From: Methanobrevibacter sp.
Lineage (GTDB): Archaea; Methanobacteriota; Methanobacteria; Methanobacteriales; Methanobacteriaceae
DNA length: 36,732 nt
Direction of reading: 5' to 3'
Assembly: GCA_017434555.1 (NCBI GenBank)
Contig: JAFRFB010000010.1
Coordinates: forward strand, 1 to 36,732
This document shows positions 1-8,596 of the stretch, one piece after another. Below the pieces are notes generated by a model. That model was not told the origin of the DNA. It ran no database searches and saw nothing but the letters and a program-made list of their open reading frames with translations. The first letter of the stretch is position 1; each line of letters begins with the position of its first letter. The position numbers and the translations under genes were made by a program.

Positions 1-188
1 ATCAGAATAATATCATAAAACAAAAAAAATGAACCGGTAAGACAACCGGGGATAGCTTGGATAATACTTATACTCAAAAGAGCATAACTGCCCAAGAATA
101 ATTTTACCAAATGACACAAACATTAAGTAAAAGTCTATAATCACTTAAAACATAAAAATGAATAATTAATAAAAAGGAGGTAACAAAT

Positions 189-401
189 ATGAACCCGATA
201 CTTGCAGCAATTTTGTCATTCATTATTCCTGGTTTAGGTCAGGCTATAGAAGGCGATGTTAAAAAAGGAGTAATATTTTTAATAATTTTTATAGCACTTT
301 ATGTTGTAGGAATGCTAATATTCAGAGGATGGGTTGTTTCCATAATTAGAATAATTTTCCGTATCTATGCAGCATATGACGCATATATGATGGCACAATA
401 A
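189..401 (+). CDS. Small TM2-like membrane protein
   Basis: This 70-residue protein is almost entirely hydrophobic. It has two predicted membrane segments (about residues 4-20 and 28-45) and a third amphipathic or hydrophobic stretch near 48-62. The N-terminal P-G-L-G-Q motif followed by a polar turn (E-G-D-V-K-K-G) is typical of the short TM2/'pro-x-x-P-G-L-G-Q' membrane proteins that are abundant in archaea. A very strong ribosome binding site (AAAAAGGAGGT) lies 7-8 bases before the ATG. The gene is monocistronic and a T-rich tract follows the stop. The 188 bases upstream hold no gene that I can support, only AT-rich DNA with a short GC-containing patch (CCGG twice near 34-50). The function of such proteins is unknown; a membrane location is the only safe inference. 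Confidence 0.72.
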   Translation: MNPILAAILSFIIPGLGQAIEGDVKKGVIFLIIFIALYVVGMLIFRGWVVSIIRIIFRIYAAYDAYMMAQ

Positions 402-440
402 CCATCATTATTTTTATTTTTTTAGAGAACAAATTTTTTT

Positions 441-473
441 AAAAAAAAAGTAACCTAGAGGTTTTACCTCCAG
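441..473 (-). terminator. Hairpin plus U-tract terminator of hisG
   Basis: Read on the minus strand, an 8-bp stem with one mismatch (CTGGAGGT / ACCTCTAG, plus positions 455-473, loop of three) is followed within a few bases by nine T residues (441-449). It starts 4 bases after the hisG stop codon. Archaea mainly use U-tracts for termination, so the hairpin may be extra. Confidence 0.6.
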
Positions 474-476
474 AAA

Positions 477-1466
477 TTAATAAATTAACTGTTTTAAATC
501 ATTTCTGATAATGGAAGTTGCATCAAATCCTTTAATGGCATCAACCATTTCAGGGAATTTAGCTTTAGGAATTAAAACATTAATCTGTGAAAAGTCAGAA
601 CCTGGAGTGAGTGTAGGTTCATCTGCACAGAGTTTGTTTTCAATCAGATAACTGGAAACCTCATCGATTTTAGAGTTTTCAATGTTGAATTTTACATCGA
701 AGTATTTTTTAGCGGTAATTGCACCCAATAACTGTTCATAAATCATTTTAGCTTTTTCAAGTTTATCTTCACTGCATTTTTCACTGGCATAAAGTCCTGC
801 TGAAGAATGAAGAATAGTTTCAATTTCTTTTAGGCCCGCTTTTCTTAAGCTGCTTCCTGTTTGTGTATTATCAACAATTAAATCTGCACCTTTAGCAATG
901 TAAACTTCAGTAGCACCGTCGGAGTTAATTACCTGTACCATTTCATTATCACCGTCTGTCAAACCTCTGACCTGAACAAATGGTACTGCATCGCCATAGA
1001 TTTCCTGATATGCTTCATTTTCCATGAAAAATTTTCTAGTCAAGTTTGGATATTCAGTAAAACATAAAATTGGAGTTTTTCTGTCTTTATTTGCTCTAAA
1101 AAAGTCTGACAAATTGTCATAAGGGGAATCTTTAGGAACTGCAACAATCAAACGGGTTTTTCCATAATCCAAATCCCCGAGCTTGATGGTATTTGTATCC
1201 CTTAAAACTGATTCTTCCTTAATCCAGTCTTCTCCAACAATAGCTATATCGACCATTCCCCTATTCAATTCTACAGGAGTGGATTGCGGACGAGTTAAAA
1301 AAGCAACAATACTATCATCGTTTAATATTTCAATTTCATAAGACTCATCACCAGGTTCGTATCCTTTAACCTCATAACCTGCATCAACAAATAACTGATG
1401 AGTATTTCCTCTTTTCACATTATTTAAACTTCCTTTCGGAAGTCCTAAAATTATTTTATCATTCAT
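477..1466 (-). CDS. hisG: ATP phosphoribosyltransferase, long form (HisG)
   Basis: HisG catalyses the first step of histidine synthesis, joining ATP and PRPP to make phosphoribosyl-ATP in the cytoplasm. The 329 residues start with the family motif L-G-L-P-K-G-S-L. At residues 191-206 they carry the PRPP-binding region ([16 protein letters not shown]). A C-terminal ACT-like regulatory domain (about 245-329) marks this as the long, self-sufficient HisG_L type, which is inhibited by histidine and needs no HisZ partner. The gene stands alone: no other his gene lies in the window. A TATA-like element (TTATATATA, near 1503-1513) sits about 40-45 bases before the ATG on the minus strand, and a weak AGGT precedes the start. 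Identification is firm. Confidence 0.95.
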   Translation of the reverse strand: MNDKIILGLPKGSLNNVKRGNTHQLFVDAGYEVKGYEPGDESYEIEILNDDSIVAFLTRPQSTPVELNRGMVDIAIVGEDWIKEESVLRDTNTIKLGDLDYGKTRLIVAVPKDSPYDNLSDFFRANKDRKTPILCFTEYPNLTRKFFMENEAYQEIYGDAVPFVQVRGLTDGDNEMVQVINSDGATEVYIAKGADLIVDNTQTGSSLRKAGLKEIETILHSSAGLYASEKCSEDKLEKAKMIYEQLLGAITAKKYFDVKFNIENSKIDEVSSYLIENKLCADEPTLTPGSDFSQINVLIPKAKFPEMVDAIKGFDATSIIRNDLKQLIY

Positions 1467-1575
1467 ATTAATACCTAAATAAGAATTATTTATTTTAATG
1501 GTATATATAATTTTTAAAAAAAATAGAAAATTTAATCTTAAAAATAGTAATTAATAAAAGAAAATAGAAAAAAAT

Positions 1576-2055
1576 CTATTTTCCATTCAATATCTCTTCA
1601 ACAGTGAAACCAAATTTATCAGCCAACTCCTCAACAGTATATCCACTTTTAGGATCATTAGCCCACGCATTTAAAATATTAAGACAACCTTTAATCTCAC
1701 CTTTAATTTCGCCTTTAATCTCACCCCTAATCTCACCTCTAGCTTCTGCCTTATCCAAAATATTCATTCTTTCGATTTTTGCTTCTTTCAAACCAATCAT
1801 CTCCTGCAATCTTAAGATATCCTCATCAGTCTTTGCATACTTGTGAATCAAACATTGCATACAATATATCATTTCAATTTAGTAAAATCATTTTCTACGT
1901 TTATTTCAGGAAGCACTTCACAGATTCTTTCAACTGCCAACTCCTGATTATTCTTACAGCATCTTTGAAGAGTGATGAATTCAAGACATTCGGTTTTAGT
2001 GATAGTTCTTGCTGTTTAATTCTATCAACCATATTATTTAAATCATTCTAAGCCC
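1576..2055 (-). pseudogene. Remnant of an Rpn-family (PD-(D/E)XK) nuclease/transposase
   Basis: The intact 98-residue piece (1576-1872) reads like the C-terminal third of Rpn/YhgA-like recombination-promoting nucleases: a C-L-I-H-K-Y-A-K-T-D-E-D-I segment, a coil, then G-E-I-K-G repeats and a helical tail. Upstream on the same strand the coding sense continues in broken form. Around 1890-2000 one frame reads T-E-C-L-E-F-I-T-L-Q, then E-L-A-V-E-R-I-C-E-V-L-P-E-I, and ends in an in-frame TGA at about 1874-1876. The stretch before it (M-V-D-R-I-K-Q-Q-E-L-S-L-K) is in another frame, so there is at least one frameshift and one stop. The N-terminal catalytic domain is absent. I read this as a dead, truncated copy. 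The short downstream frame could still be translated, but the context argues against function. Confidence 0.7.
1689..1736 (-). repeat. Four 12-bp tandem repeats coding G-E-I-K
   Basis: Four adjacent 12-base units (plus-strand form CTTTAATCTCAC, with one to three changes per unit) encode the repeated Gly-Glu-Ile-Lys/Arg tetrapeptide of the Rpn-like remnant. Such in-frame tandem units are common in this protein family and can change copy number by slippage. There are no spacers, so this is not a CRISPR. Confidence 0.8.
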
Positions 2056-2158
2056 CATCATAAGGTAAAGAAAATGAAAAAATTTATAAATTAATAACAA
2101 TCAAAAACAAGTATTAAATAGAATTTTAAACAGATAATTAATTAAGAAGGTGATAAAA

Positions 2159-2779
2159 ATGCCTGAAACAGATTATTTAAAAATACCTCAAAACAGAGTT
2201 GGTGCTTTAATCGGTACCAATGGAGATGTCAAAAAATCCATTGAAAAATTAACGGGCACCATAATTGATATCGATAGTGATGATGGAACTGTTTATATCA
2301 CTCCCCGTGAGGATATGGAAGATCCCTTAGGTGTTTGGAATGCTAATCACATTGTAAAAGCCGTAGCACGTGGTTTTAACCCGGAAGTTGCTATGAAATT
2401 AATTCATGATGACATTTATCTCGAAATTATGAAATTGCCTTTATATATCGGCAAATCCAAAAAAGCATTGGCCAGATATAAAGGAAGAATCATCGGTAAA
2501 AATGGTAAGACCCGTGAACTCATTACTGAACTGGCCGATGTTGATATGGCCGTTTATGGAAAAACTGTTTCATTAATTGGTGAAATGGATAATGTTTTGA
2601 TTGCCAAAGAAGCTGTTGAAATGATTTTGAACGGTTCCAGACACAAATCAGTTTATGCCTTTTTGGAAAACAAAAAAGAAACACTTAAACTTAAGGAATT
2701 TAAAGATCTCGTCGGTATCCATGATGATAAAATTGAGTTCAAAGATGGAATAGACTTTGACGAAGAGACCTTGCAGTAA
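2159..2779 (+). CDS. Two-KH-domain RNA-binding protein (Dim2/Pno1-like)
   Basis: This is an archaeal relative of the ribosome-biogenesis factors Pno1/Dim2 and Krr1, which bind pre-rRNA near the 3' end of 16S/18S rRNA. The first KH domain has the GXXG loop G-T-N-G (about residues 20-23) and the second has G-K-N-G (about 110-113) within R-I-I-G-K-N-G-K-T-R. I start at ATG 2159, four bases after a GGTGAT ribosome binding site (2149-2154). A GTG nine bases upstream is in frame but lies inside that site. An acidic tail ends the protein. In several archaea the gene neighbours a RIO kinase gene; here it does not. The family is firm; the exact role in 30S maturation is inferred. Confidence 0.85.
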   Translation: MPETDYLKIPQNRVGALIGTNGDVKKSIEKLTGTIIDIDSDDGTVYITPREDMEDPLGVWNANHIVKAVARGFNPEVAMKLIHDDIYLEIMKLPLYIGKSKKALARYKGRIIGKNGKTRELITELADVDMAVYGKTVSLIGEMDNVLIAKEAVEMILNGSRHKSVYAFLENKKETLKLKEFKDLVGIHDDKIEFKDGIDFDEETLQ

Positions 2780-2808
2780 CATTATTATGTTACTGTCCTA
2801 CTTTTTTT
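2774..2808 (+). terminator. Perfect hairpin terminator after the KH gene
   Basis: A perfect 9-bp stem (CAGTAACAT / ATGTTACTG) with a TATT loop spans 2774-2795. It overlaps the KH-gene stop codon and is followed by a run of seven T (2802-2808). It looks like a bacterial-style intrinsic terminator and separates this gene from the top6 operon. Confidence 0.65.
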
Positions 2809-3092
2809 ATTATAATTTTTTACCTTACTATTAGAATATTGCTTTGAAGATAGAATATTATCGATGTTAATAGCAAAACATTATATACTTCAACCAACAT
2901 ATATAGATAACATAGTATAAATACTATATTTTTTACAATTTTTATTATTATTTTAGTGTATATTTTTCAACAAACTAGGTATGGTGCTGTAAAAATATTA
3001 CTCGTCAAATGCTCTCGGATGTTATTTATATACTTATTAAATTAATAATTTTAATTATAGAAAATTCTATAAAAATCAAAGGAGGACATAAC
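2809..3092 (+). promoter_or_regulatory. Gene-free upstream region of top6B with TATA boxes and a palindrome
   Basis: No gene is visible in this 284-base AT-rich stretch. A perfect 16-base palindrome (ATAGTAT-AA-ATACTAT, 2912-2927) contains a TATA-like core. A second TATA box (TTTATATA, 3025-3032) lies about 60 bases before the start codon and would place transcription initiation near 3055-3060, giving a short leader. The ribosome binding site AAAGGAGG (3078-3085) selects the TTG at 3093. The palindrome could be an operator or an alternative upstream promoter; this is inference. Confidence 0.45.
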
Positions 3093-4796
3093 TTGGTAGA
3101 AACAGATGCAGGACTTGATTGGCAGAAAGATTTCCAACACTTAACACCATCAGAGTTCTTTCGTAAAAATAAACAGATGTTAGGTTTTACCGGGAAAATC
3201 CGTTCATTAACTATTGTATTTCACGAATTGATTACAAACAGTTTCGATGCAGCCGAAGAATCCGGAATATTGCCTGACATTGACATTGAATTAATACGTG
3301 TTGACAAAGAACACTACATATTAAGACACAAAGATAACGGACCGGGAATTCCTGAAGACTATGTAATGCAGGTATACTGTAGTATGTTTGCAGGATCCAA
3401 ATTCAGAAACATCCAATCCAGAGGACAACAGGGTTTAGGATGTAGTGGTTGTGTATTATTATCACAAATGACTACAGGTAAACCTGCCCGTGTAATTTCA
3501 TGTTATAAAGACGGAGATGAAATTAAAGGAGTTAAAATGAAATTCCAGATGGATGTTAAAAACAATACAGGAATTTTAATGGAAAGAGAAGACTATGTTG
3601 GAGAATCAACCGGTGTCTGTATTGAATTGCAGTTTAAAGAAGTTTCCTACTCCATGGCAGAGCAAGGTGCATTCGAATACATCAGAAGAACCATGATCGG
3701 TAACCCTCACGCAAAAATCACATTCAGGGACCCTACAGGACACAAATATATCTTCAAAAGAGCAGCAGACATTGTCCCTACACTTCCAAAAGAAGTATTG
3801 CCACACCCTAAAGGTGTAAGTGCTGACGATTTAATGACAATGGCAAAAAATACTGATAAAAGAAGATATAAAAGTATGTTAACTTCTTCAATGTCCAGAA
3901 TGTCAAATAAAAGAGCAGACGAAATAGCTGAAATGACTGGAATCGACATGAACAAACGTCCTAAGGACATGACATTCCCGGAAGCAGAGGCAATCGTTCA
4001 GTGCTTCAAGAAAATGAAATTTATGGCTCCTCCAACCGACGGTCTTATACCAATCGGATCTGAGCAGATTGAAAAGGGTATGAAACAAATCCTCAAACCG
4101 GAATTTGTAACTACAATTACCAGAAAACCTGTTACCTACGCCGGTGGTGTATCATTCATTATTGAAGCAGGACTTGCTTACGGCGGAGATTCCGGTAGAA
4201 TAATCAATGAACAAAGAAAATCCGAAATCATGAGGTTTGCTAACAGAGTTCCATTAACATTCGATGCAGGAAGCTGTGCTATTACTGAAGCTTTAAAAAG
4301 TATTGACTGGAAACGTTACGGTCTTAAAGACCTTGACAACACCCCATTAACCTTATTCGTTAACATTATTTCAACACAAGTTCCTTACCTTTCAACAGGA
4401 AAACAAAGTGTTTCTCCAGAACCTGAAATCGTTCAGGAAATCAGACAGGCAACAATGAAATTGGCTCGTCAGCTCCAAAAACACTTAAGAGCAAAAAGAG
4501 CTGCAAAAGAAAAAGAAAAACGTTCCAAAGTATTTGAAGAATATGTGCCTGTAATTATTGAAGAAGCTGCTAAACTTGGTGAAACAGGTGTTCCTGAATA
4601 TCAGGAAGTCCTTGCAAAAGTAACTAAAAGAGCTCTTGCCGAATTGCTTGGTGAAAAGGTTGAGGAAGAAGTTGAAGAAGAAGAACTTGACGCAATCATT
4701 ATGGAAGAGCTTGATGAACATGGATATGCAGTTGATGAAGAGCACAGTAATCTCAATTACACTGAAGATGAAGATGAAGGAGATTTTGAAGAATAG
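3093..4796 (+). CDS. top6B: DNA topoisomerase VI subunit B
   Basis: This is the ATPase subunit of the archaeal type IIB topoisomerase, which with subunit A passes one duplex through another to relax supercoils and decatenate chromosomes. The GHKL ATPase motifs are clear: the N box [10 protein letters not shown] (about residues 45-54), D-N-G-P-G-I-P (81-87) and G-Q-Q-G-L-G (111-116). The H2TH and transducer domains follow, with the switch lysine motif T-G-K-Q-S, and then a highly acidic tail. I choose the TTG start at 3093 because GGAGG sits just upstream; the longer frame from 3009 begins with a hydrophobic run unlike the family. That gives 567 residues, a usual length. The stop codon overlaps the ribosome binding site of top6A, so the subunits are translationally coupled. 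Confidence 0.95.
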   Translation: MVETDAGLDWQKDFQHLTPSEFFRKNKQMLGFTGKIRSLTIVFHELITNSFDAAEESGILPDIDIELIRVDKEHYILRHKDNGPGIPEDYVMQVYCSMFAGSKFRNIQSRGQQGLGCSGCVLLSQMTTGKPARVISCYKDGDEIKGVKMKFQMDVKNNTGILMEREDYVGESTGVCIELQFKEVSYSMAEQGAFEYIRRTMIGNPHAKITFRDPTGHKYIFKRAADIVPTLPKEVLPHPKGVSADDLMTMAKNTDKRRYKSMLTSSMSRMSNKRADEIAEMTGIDMNKRPKDMTFPEAEAIVQCFKKMKFMAPPTDGLIPIGSEQIEKGMKQILKPEFVTTITRKPVTYAGGVSFIIEAGLAYGGDSGRIINEQRKSEIMRFANRVPLTFDAGSCAITEALKSIDWKRYGLKDLDNTPLTLFVNIISTQVPYLSTGKQSVSPEPEIVQEIRQATMKLARQLQKHLRAKRAAKEKEKRSKVFEEYVPVIIEEAAKLGETGVPEYQEVLAKVTKRALAELLGEKVEEEVEEEELDAIIMEELDEHGYAVDEEHSNLNYTEDEDEGDFEE

Positions 4797-4804
4797 GTGA
4801 TTAT

Positions 4805-5902
4805 ATGGCTGAAGAAATAAATCATGAAGGTAAATCCCATAAAGAAGTAAGAAAAGAATATACTTTCAACAAGTTAAAAGGATTAGGTCAAGAAATCATT
4901 GAAGAAATTGAAAAGCAACAAGTTCCTTCAATCAGAGTTCCTTCAAGAGGTACCGGAAACATTGTATACGATGATGCAAAAAGATACTATGTTTTAGGAG
5001 ACAGATACGGTAGAAGATCTCTCGGTAACGTTAAACAAATTAGAAAATTAGGTCAGATGGTTTACGTTGCAAATTTCTGTAAAGACTTGGTTGCAAGAGA
5101 AAAAACAGCTACCATCAGGGAAATGTATTATGTTTCCGAAGGTTGGGGAATCAGTTTCAAATCACAGCAGGAATCAAACATTGTTGGAGAGGATTTGGAA
5201 GTAACTCTCGGTACAACCCGTGAAGACTTAGGATTAATGCCTGAAGAAGACGGTGCATCAGTTTACGGAGACATTACCCTTCTGGATGATGATGTTGAAA
5301 TCAATGCTGCCAAAGCCGGAAAATCAGGTTATACTATTTCTCCTACAATCGACCAGGTTGAATTCCTCGACTGCGGTGTTGAAAGAGTTATTGCAGTGGA
5401 AACCATGGGAATGTTTCACCGTATGGTGCAGGAAGATGCACACAAAAGATTCAATACATTAATTGTCGGGCTTAAAGGACAGGCTGCCCGTGCTACAAGA
5501 AGATTCATTAAAAGAGTTAATGAAGAATTGGAATTACCAGTCTATATCTGTAACGACGGAGACCCTTGGGGATTTCACATTGCACAGGTTATTATTTCTG
5601 GAAGTGCAAAATTAGCTCACGTTAATCATGATTTAGCAACTCCAAATGCAAAATTCATGGGAGTAACTGCATCTGACATTATCAAATACGATTTACCTAC
5701 TGATAAACTCAAAGATGTTGACGTCATGAGATTAAAAGAGCTTTCCAAAGACCCAAGGTACAAAAACGATTTCTGGCAAACTGAAATCAAAAAGATGCTT
5801 AAGATCGGTAAGAAAGCAGAACAGCAATCTTTCTCAAAATACGGGCTCGAGTACGTTGTTGACAACTACTTCCCTGAAAAATTAGAACAACTGGAAAATT
5901 AA
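4805..5902 (+). CDS. top6A: DNA topoisomerase VI subunit A (Spo11-like)
   Basis: This is the DNA-cleaving subunit of topoisomerase VI and the archaeal homolog of meiotic Spo11. The winged-helix (5Y-CAP) domain carries the catalytic tyrosine in R-E-M-Y-Y (Tyr108 or Tyr109). The Toprim domain shows the metal-binding Glu199 (A-V-E-T-M-G) and the D-G-D pair at 251-253 in N-D-G-D-P-W-G. The K-G-Q-A-A-R-A-T-R motif lies between them. The 365 residues match the family length. It starts 8 bases after top6B, with the AGGTGAT ribosome binding site overlapping the upstream stop codon. A long T-rich tract (about 5912-5940) follows the stop and probably terminates the operon. Confidence 0.95.
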   Translation: MAEEINHEGKSHKEVRKEYTFNKLKGLGQEIIEEIEKQQVPSIRVPSRGTGNIVYDDAKRYYVLGDRYGRRSLGNVKQIRKLGQMVYVANFCKDLVAREKTATIREMYYVSEGWGISFKSQQESNIVGEDLEVTLGTTREDLGLMPEEDGASVYGDITLLDDDVEINAAKAGKSGYTISPTIDQVEFLDCGVERVIAVETMGMFHRMVQEDAHKRFNTLIVGLKGQAARATRRFIKRVNEELELPVYICNDGDPWGFHIAQVIISGSAKLAHVNHDLATPNAKFMGVTASDIIKYDLPTDKLKDVDVMRLKELSKDPRYKNDFWQTEIKKMLKIGKKAEQQSFSKYGLEYVVDNYFPEKLEQLEN

Positions 5903-5951
5903 ACCTAAAATTTTCCTTCTTTTTTTATTTTATTTTTTTAATCCATCGAAA

Positions 5952-5992
5952 CATTTATATATTTCAATATTCCATATACCCTAGTAGGTATA
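5952..5992 (+). promoter_or_regulatory. csoR promoter with overlapping operator
   Basis: A TATA box (TTTATATA, about 5954-5961) stands 20-30 bases before the near-palindrome TATACCC-TAGT-AGGTATA (5975-5992). The expected transcription start falls inside that palindrome, and its form resembles CsoR-type operators (TACCC...GGGTA). An almost identical palindrome precedes the ATPase gene. I infer repression by the adjacent CsoR-like protein, released by metal. Confidence 0.7.
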
Positions 5993-6005
5993 GGTTGGTG
6001 TTATT

Positions 6006-6278
6006 TTGAAAAAATGTATGGATAGCGAAAATTTACATAGAAGACTTAAAAAAATTATAGGTCAATTGAACGCAATAGACCGTATGATTGATGAAGACAT
6101 TCCATGTGAACAAATACTAATGCAAGTAAATGCATCTAAGTCTGCACTACATAAAGTTGGGCACATTATTGTAGAAGGACATTTAGAACATTGTGTTAAA
6201 GAAGCAATTGATGATGGAGATGCAGATGATGCATTAGGCGATATCTCAACAATTTTAGAGTACTATTCAAGACTCTAA
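6006..6278 (+). CDS. csoR: CsoR-family copper-sensing repressor
   Basis: This is a 90-residue all-helical metal-sensing repressor. The copper-binding triad of CsoR is complete: Cys34 on the second helix, then His59 and Cys63 in the H-x3-C arrangement (G-H-L-E-H-C). This C-H-C pattern fits Cu(I) rather than the nickel/cobalt (RcnR) or formaldehyde (FrmR) branches. The start is TTG 6006, with GGTG (5997-6000) five bases upstream; the in-frame ATG at 6018 is too far from that site. Family members bind their operator as apo-tetramers and let go on binding Cu(I). The gene heads a cassette with a P1B ATPase and a CopZ-like chaperone and has an operator-like palindrome over its own promoter, so autoregulation is likely. 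Confidence 0.88.
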   Translation: MKKCMDSENLHRRLKKIIGQLNAIDRMIDEDIPCEQILMQVNASKSALHKVGHIIVEGHLEHCVKEAIDDGDADDALGDISTILEYYSRL

Positions 6279-6297
6279 TTTTTTTTTAAAATTACAC

Positions 6298-6315
6298 TAT
6301 ACCCCATAGGGTATA
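6298..6315 (+). promoter_or_regulatory. Second CsoR-type operator, before the P1B ATPase
   Basis: The perfect 18-base palindrome TATACCC-CATA-GGGTATA sits between csoR and the ATPase gene, 22 bases before the ATPase ATG. It shares arm sequence and 4-base spacing with the site at 5975-5992. A further half-site-like TATACC-A-GGGGG follows at 6318-6329. A weak TATA-like TTTAAAA (about 6285-6291) could give the ATPase gene its own regulated promoter. Confidence 0.72.
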
Positions 6316-6337
6316 TCTATACCAGGGGGCTGTGAGA

Positions 6338-8182
6338 ATGAATTTAAAGTTTGGCAAAACTGAAAAGATAGACCTATCACTGATAGCAGTATCCGCAACC
6401 AGCCTAGTGGCAAGCTTTGTGCTTTCACTGGATTATCTGTCCTGGATTGCTGTGATATTATGTGGAATCCCAATATTTAAAGAATGTATAGAAGGATTAA
6501 TAAGTGAATTTGACATAAAAGCAGATTTGCTCGTAACAATTGCAATCATAGCTTCAATAATAATTGGAGAAGTATTTGCAGCAGGTGAAATTGCAACGAT
6601 AATGGCAATTGGAGGATTTTTAGAAGAATACACCGTATCCAAAACCCAGGGAAAAATAAAGGAACTTGCTAAATTGACACCGACAATAGCTACAAGAATC
6701 AGAAACGCTAAAGAAGAAAAGATTAATGCTGATGAAATTACGATTGGAGATACCTTAAAAGTGCTTCCAGGCGAAAGCATTGCATGTGACGGAATAATAA
6801 CTGATGGAGAAACATCCATTGACCAGGCCACATTAACCGGTGAATCAATGCCTGTTGATAAGGTAAAAGGAGATGAAGTCTACAGCGGGACGATAAATCT
6901 TTACGGATCATTTATGATGCAGGCAACTAAAAAAAGCAACGAAAGTTCACTTCAAAAGTTAATCAAACTTGTCGAGTCATCTTCACCCGAAAATTCAAAA
7001 ATCGTTAAAACTGCAGATAAATGGGCAACATTAATCGTTGCAATAGCATTTACTGCATCAATACTTGTATATCTATTAACATTTGAAATAACAAGATCAG
7101 TTACTGTTCTTGTGGTATTTTGCCCTTGCGCATTAGTACTGGCTACGCCAACTGCAATAATGGCCGCCATAGGAAATCTGACCAAATACGGAATCCTGGT
7201 TAAGGATGGCCAATCAATCGAAGAGCTGGCTCACATAAACGAATTGATATTCGATAAAACAGGCACTTTAACATACGGAACGCCTAAAGTGGTTGACCTA
7301 ATCAGTGAAGATGCGGATATGATGTATTATGTTGCATCCCTTGAGTCCAAATCCGAACATCCCATAGCAAAGGCCATCGTTAATCATTATGATGGTGAAA
7401 AGCTTGGAAATGTTGAAAATTTCAAGATGATAATAGGTAAAGGAGTTAAGGGTACTGTTGACGGCTTTGAAATAATTGCCGGAAAAAAGAGCTTGCTTGA
7501 AGATGAAAAGATAACTCCTGAAAGCTCAATTAACCTAAAAGAGAGCGAAAGTGAAATATTTGTGGTGAAAAATCGTGAAGTTATTGGAGAAATTATCCTG
7601 GCCGATGTGGTGCGTGAAAACTCAGCCGAAACAATTGATATATTAAAAAAACAGGGCATTACAACAACACTTCTGACTGGAGATAATGAAAAAACCGGCA
7701 GCTACGTTGCAGAGAAATTGAAAGTGACAAATGCAAAATTCAACTGCCTTCCTGAAGATAAAAGCGAATACATTAAAAAACAACAATTAAAAGAAAATAA
7801 AGTGGCAATGATTGGAGACGGAATAAATGATGCCCCATCCCTTAAAAAAGCAAATGTGGGAATAGCTATGGGAAGCATTGGAAGTGACGTGTCAATAGAA
7901 GCTGCAAATATTGCATTGATCAATGATAATATCGGTGATTTGCCGCATTTAATCGGAATTGCAAGAAAAACAATTAGAACAATTAGCTTAAACATAGGAT
8001 TTTCACTCACATTAAATATAATTGCAATGATTTTGGCAATATTTGGTTTGTTAAATCCTATTGAAGGTGCACTGATACACAATATAGGTTCTGTTTTAGT
8101 TATCATATATTCAGGCCTTCTTGTTAATTACAAACTTCCCAAAAAATTAGGCATAACTAAAAATTTAAATAAAATTAAATAA
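6338..8182 (+). CDS. P1B-type heavy-metal (probably copper) exporting ATPase
   Basis: This ATP-driven membrane pump moves soft metal ions out of the cell. It has the metal-site CPC (residues 262-264), T-G-E-S (167-170), the phosphorylated Asp306 in D-K-T-G-T, the P1B-specific His-Pro pair (341-342) in S-E-H-P-I-A, and T-G-D-N and G-D-G-I-N-D-A-P. I start at ATG 6338, which lies 8 bases after AGGGGG; a GTG at 6332 is too close to that site. There is no N-terminal HMA domain; the gene for a free CopZ-like chaperone is next door. CsoR and the operator point to Cu(I). However, the last two helices read L-N-I-G-F-S...L-N and H-N-I-G-S (581-585), not the N-Y/M-S-S signature of classical CopA, so the substrate is not certain. 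Confidence 0.9.
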   Translation: MNLKFGKTEKIDLSLIAVSATSLVASFVLSLDYLSWIAVILCGIPIFKECIEGLISEFDIKADLLVTIAIIASIIIGEVFAAGEIATIMAIGGFLEEYTVSKTQGKIKELAKLTPTIATRIRNAKEEKINADEITIGDTLKVLPGESIACDGIITDGETSIDQATLTGESMPVDKVKGDEVYSGTINLYGSFMMQATKKSNESSLQKLIKLVESSSPENSKIVKTADKWATLIVAIAFTASILVYLLTFEITRSVTVLVVFCPCALVLATPTAIMAAIGNLTKYGILVKDGQSIEELAHINELIFDKTGTLTYGTPKVVDLISEDADMMYYVASLESKSEHPIAKAIVNHYDGEKLGNVENFKMIIGKGVKGTVDGFEIIAGKKSLLEDEKITPESSINLKESESEIFVVKNREVIGEIILADVVRENSAETIDILKKQGITTTLLTGDNEKTGSYVAEKLKVTNAKFNCLPEDKSEYIKKQQLKENKVAMIGDGINDAPSLKKANVGIAMGSIGSDVSIEAANIALINDNIGDLPHLIGIARKTIRTISLNIGFSLTLNIIAMILAIFGLLNPIEGALIHNIGSVLVIIYSGLLVNYKLPKKLGITKNLNKIK

Positions 8183-8215
8183 AAAGTATATTTATAAAAC
8201 AATGGAGGCTAGATA

Positions 8216-8428
8216 ATGGCAATCGAAGAAAAAGAAATTAAAGTTGTAGGAATGCATTGTCCTTCCTGTGTTAACGCAGTACAATTATCATTAACCGATG
8301 TTGATGGAGTCGAAGATGCAAAAGCTGATTTGGACTCAGGAATTACAAAAGTTACCTTAGATACTGACAAAGTAAGCGATGCTGACTTATCAGAAGCTGT
8401 AGAAGAAGCAGGATTTAAAGTAGAGTAA
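8216..8428 (+). CDS. copZ: CopZ-like metal chaperone (HMA domain)
   Basis: The 70-residue protein consists of one ferredoxin-like HMA domain with the metal-binding motif G-M-H-C-P-S-C (Cys15, Cys18). Proteins of this type bind Cu(I) in the cytoplasm and pass it to P1B ATPases. The preceding ATPase lacks its own HMA domain, so this small protein probably supplies the docking and delivery function in trans. GGAGG (8204-8208) lies 7 bases before the ATG. The gene begins 33 bases after the ATPase stop. The TATA-like string at 8188-8199 is too close to the start to serve it, so co-transcription from the csoR or ATPase promoter is likely. Confidence 0.9.
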   Translation: MAIEEKEIKVVGMHCPSCVNAVQLSLTDVDGVEDAKADLDSGITKVTLDTDKVSDADLSEAVEEAGFKVE

Positions 8429-8530
8429 ATCCCCTTATTTTTTTCATTTTTTAACCAAAGCATTATTTTTTTTAAACTCGTTTTTAGATTCATTACATTT
8501 ACTATTTTGAAAAGCAAATCAAATATCAAA

Positions 8531-8590
8531 TTATATATAATTTAAAAAATAAATTTTAAAACATAGATTAAATTCTAAATTTTTAAAGGG
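8531..8590 (+). promoter_or_regulatory. Promoter and ribosome binding site of gap
   Basis: The TATA box TTATATATAA (8531-8540) would direct initiation near 8560-8565. AAAGGGA (8585-8591) precedes the ATG at 8597. The upstream 90 bases after copZ hold only AT-rich DNA with a T-run that may terminate the metal cassette. Confidence 0.55.
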
Positions 8591-8596
8591 ATTAAA

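Noticed and set aside
1-188. GC-containing patch with two CCGG and a CTTGG...CCAAG pair as a small RNA gene
   Set aside because: The pairing is short and interrupted, no promoter or terminator frames it, and the patch may belong to a gene lying outside the window.
1604-1846. Plus-strand frame with a repeated S-P-L-I peptide
   Set aside because: It is the antisense reading of the 12-bp repeats in the Rpn remnant; the repeated peptide only mirrors the repeats.
8187-8201. TATA-like string as a private promoter of copZ
   Set aside because: It lies only about 17-28 bases before the ATG while the ribosome binding site is in between, so a transcript from it would lack the site.
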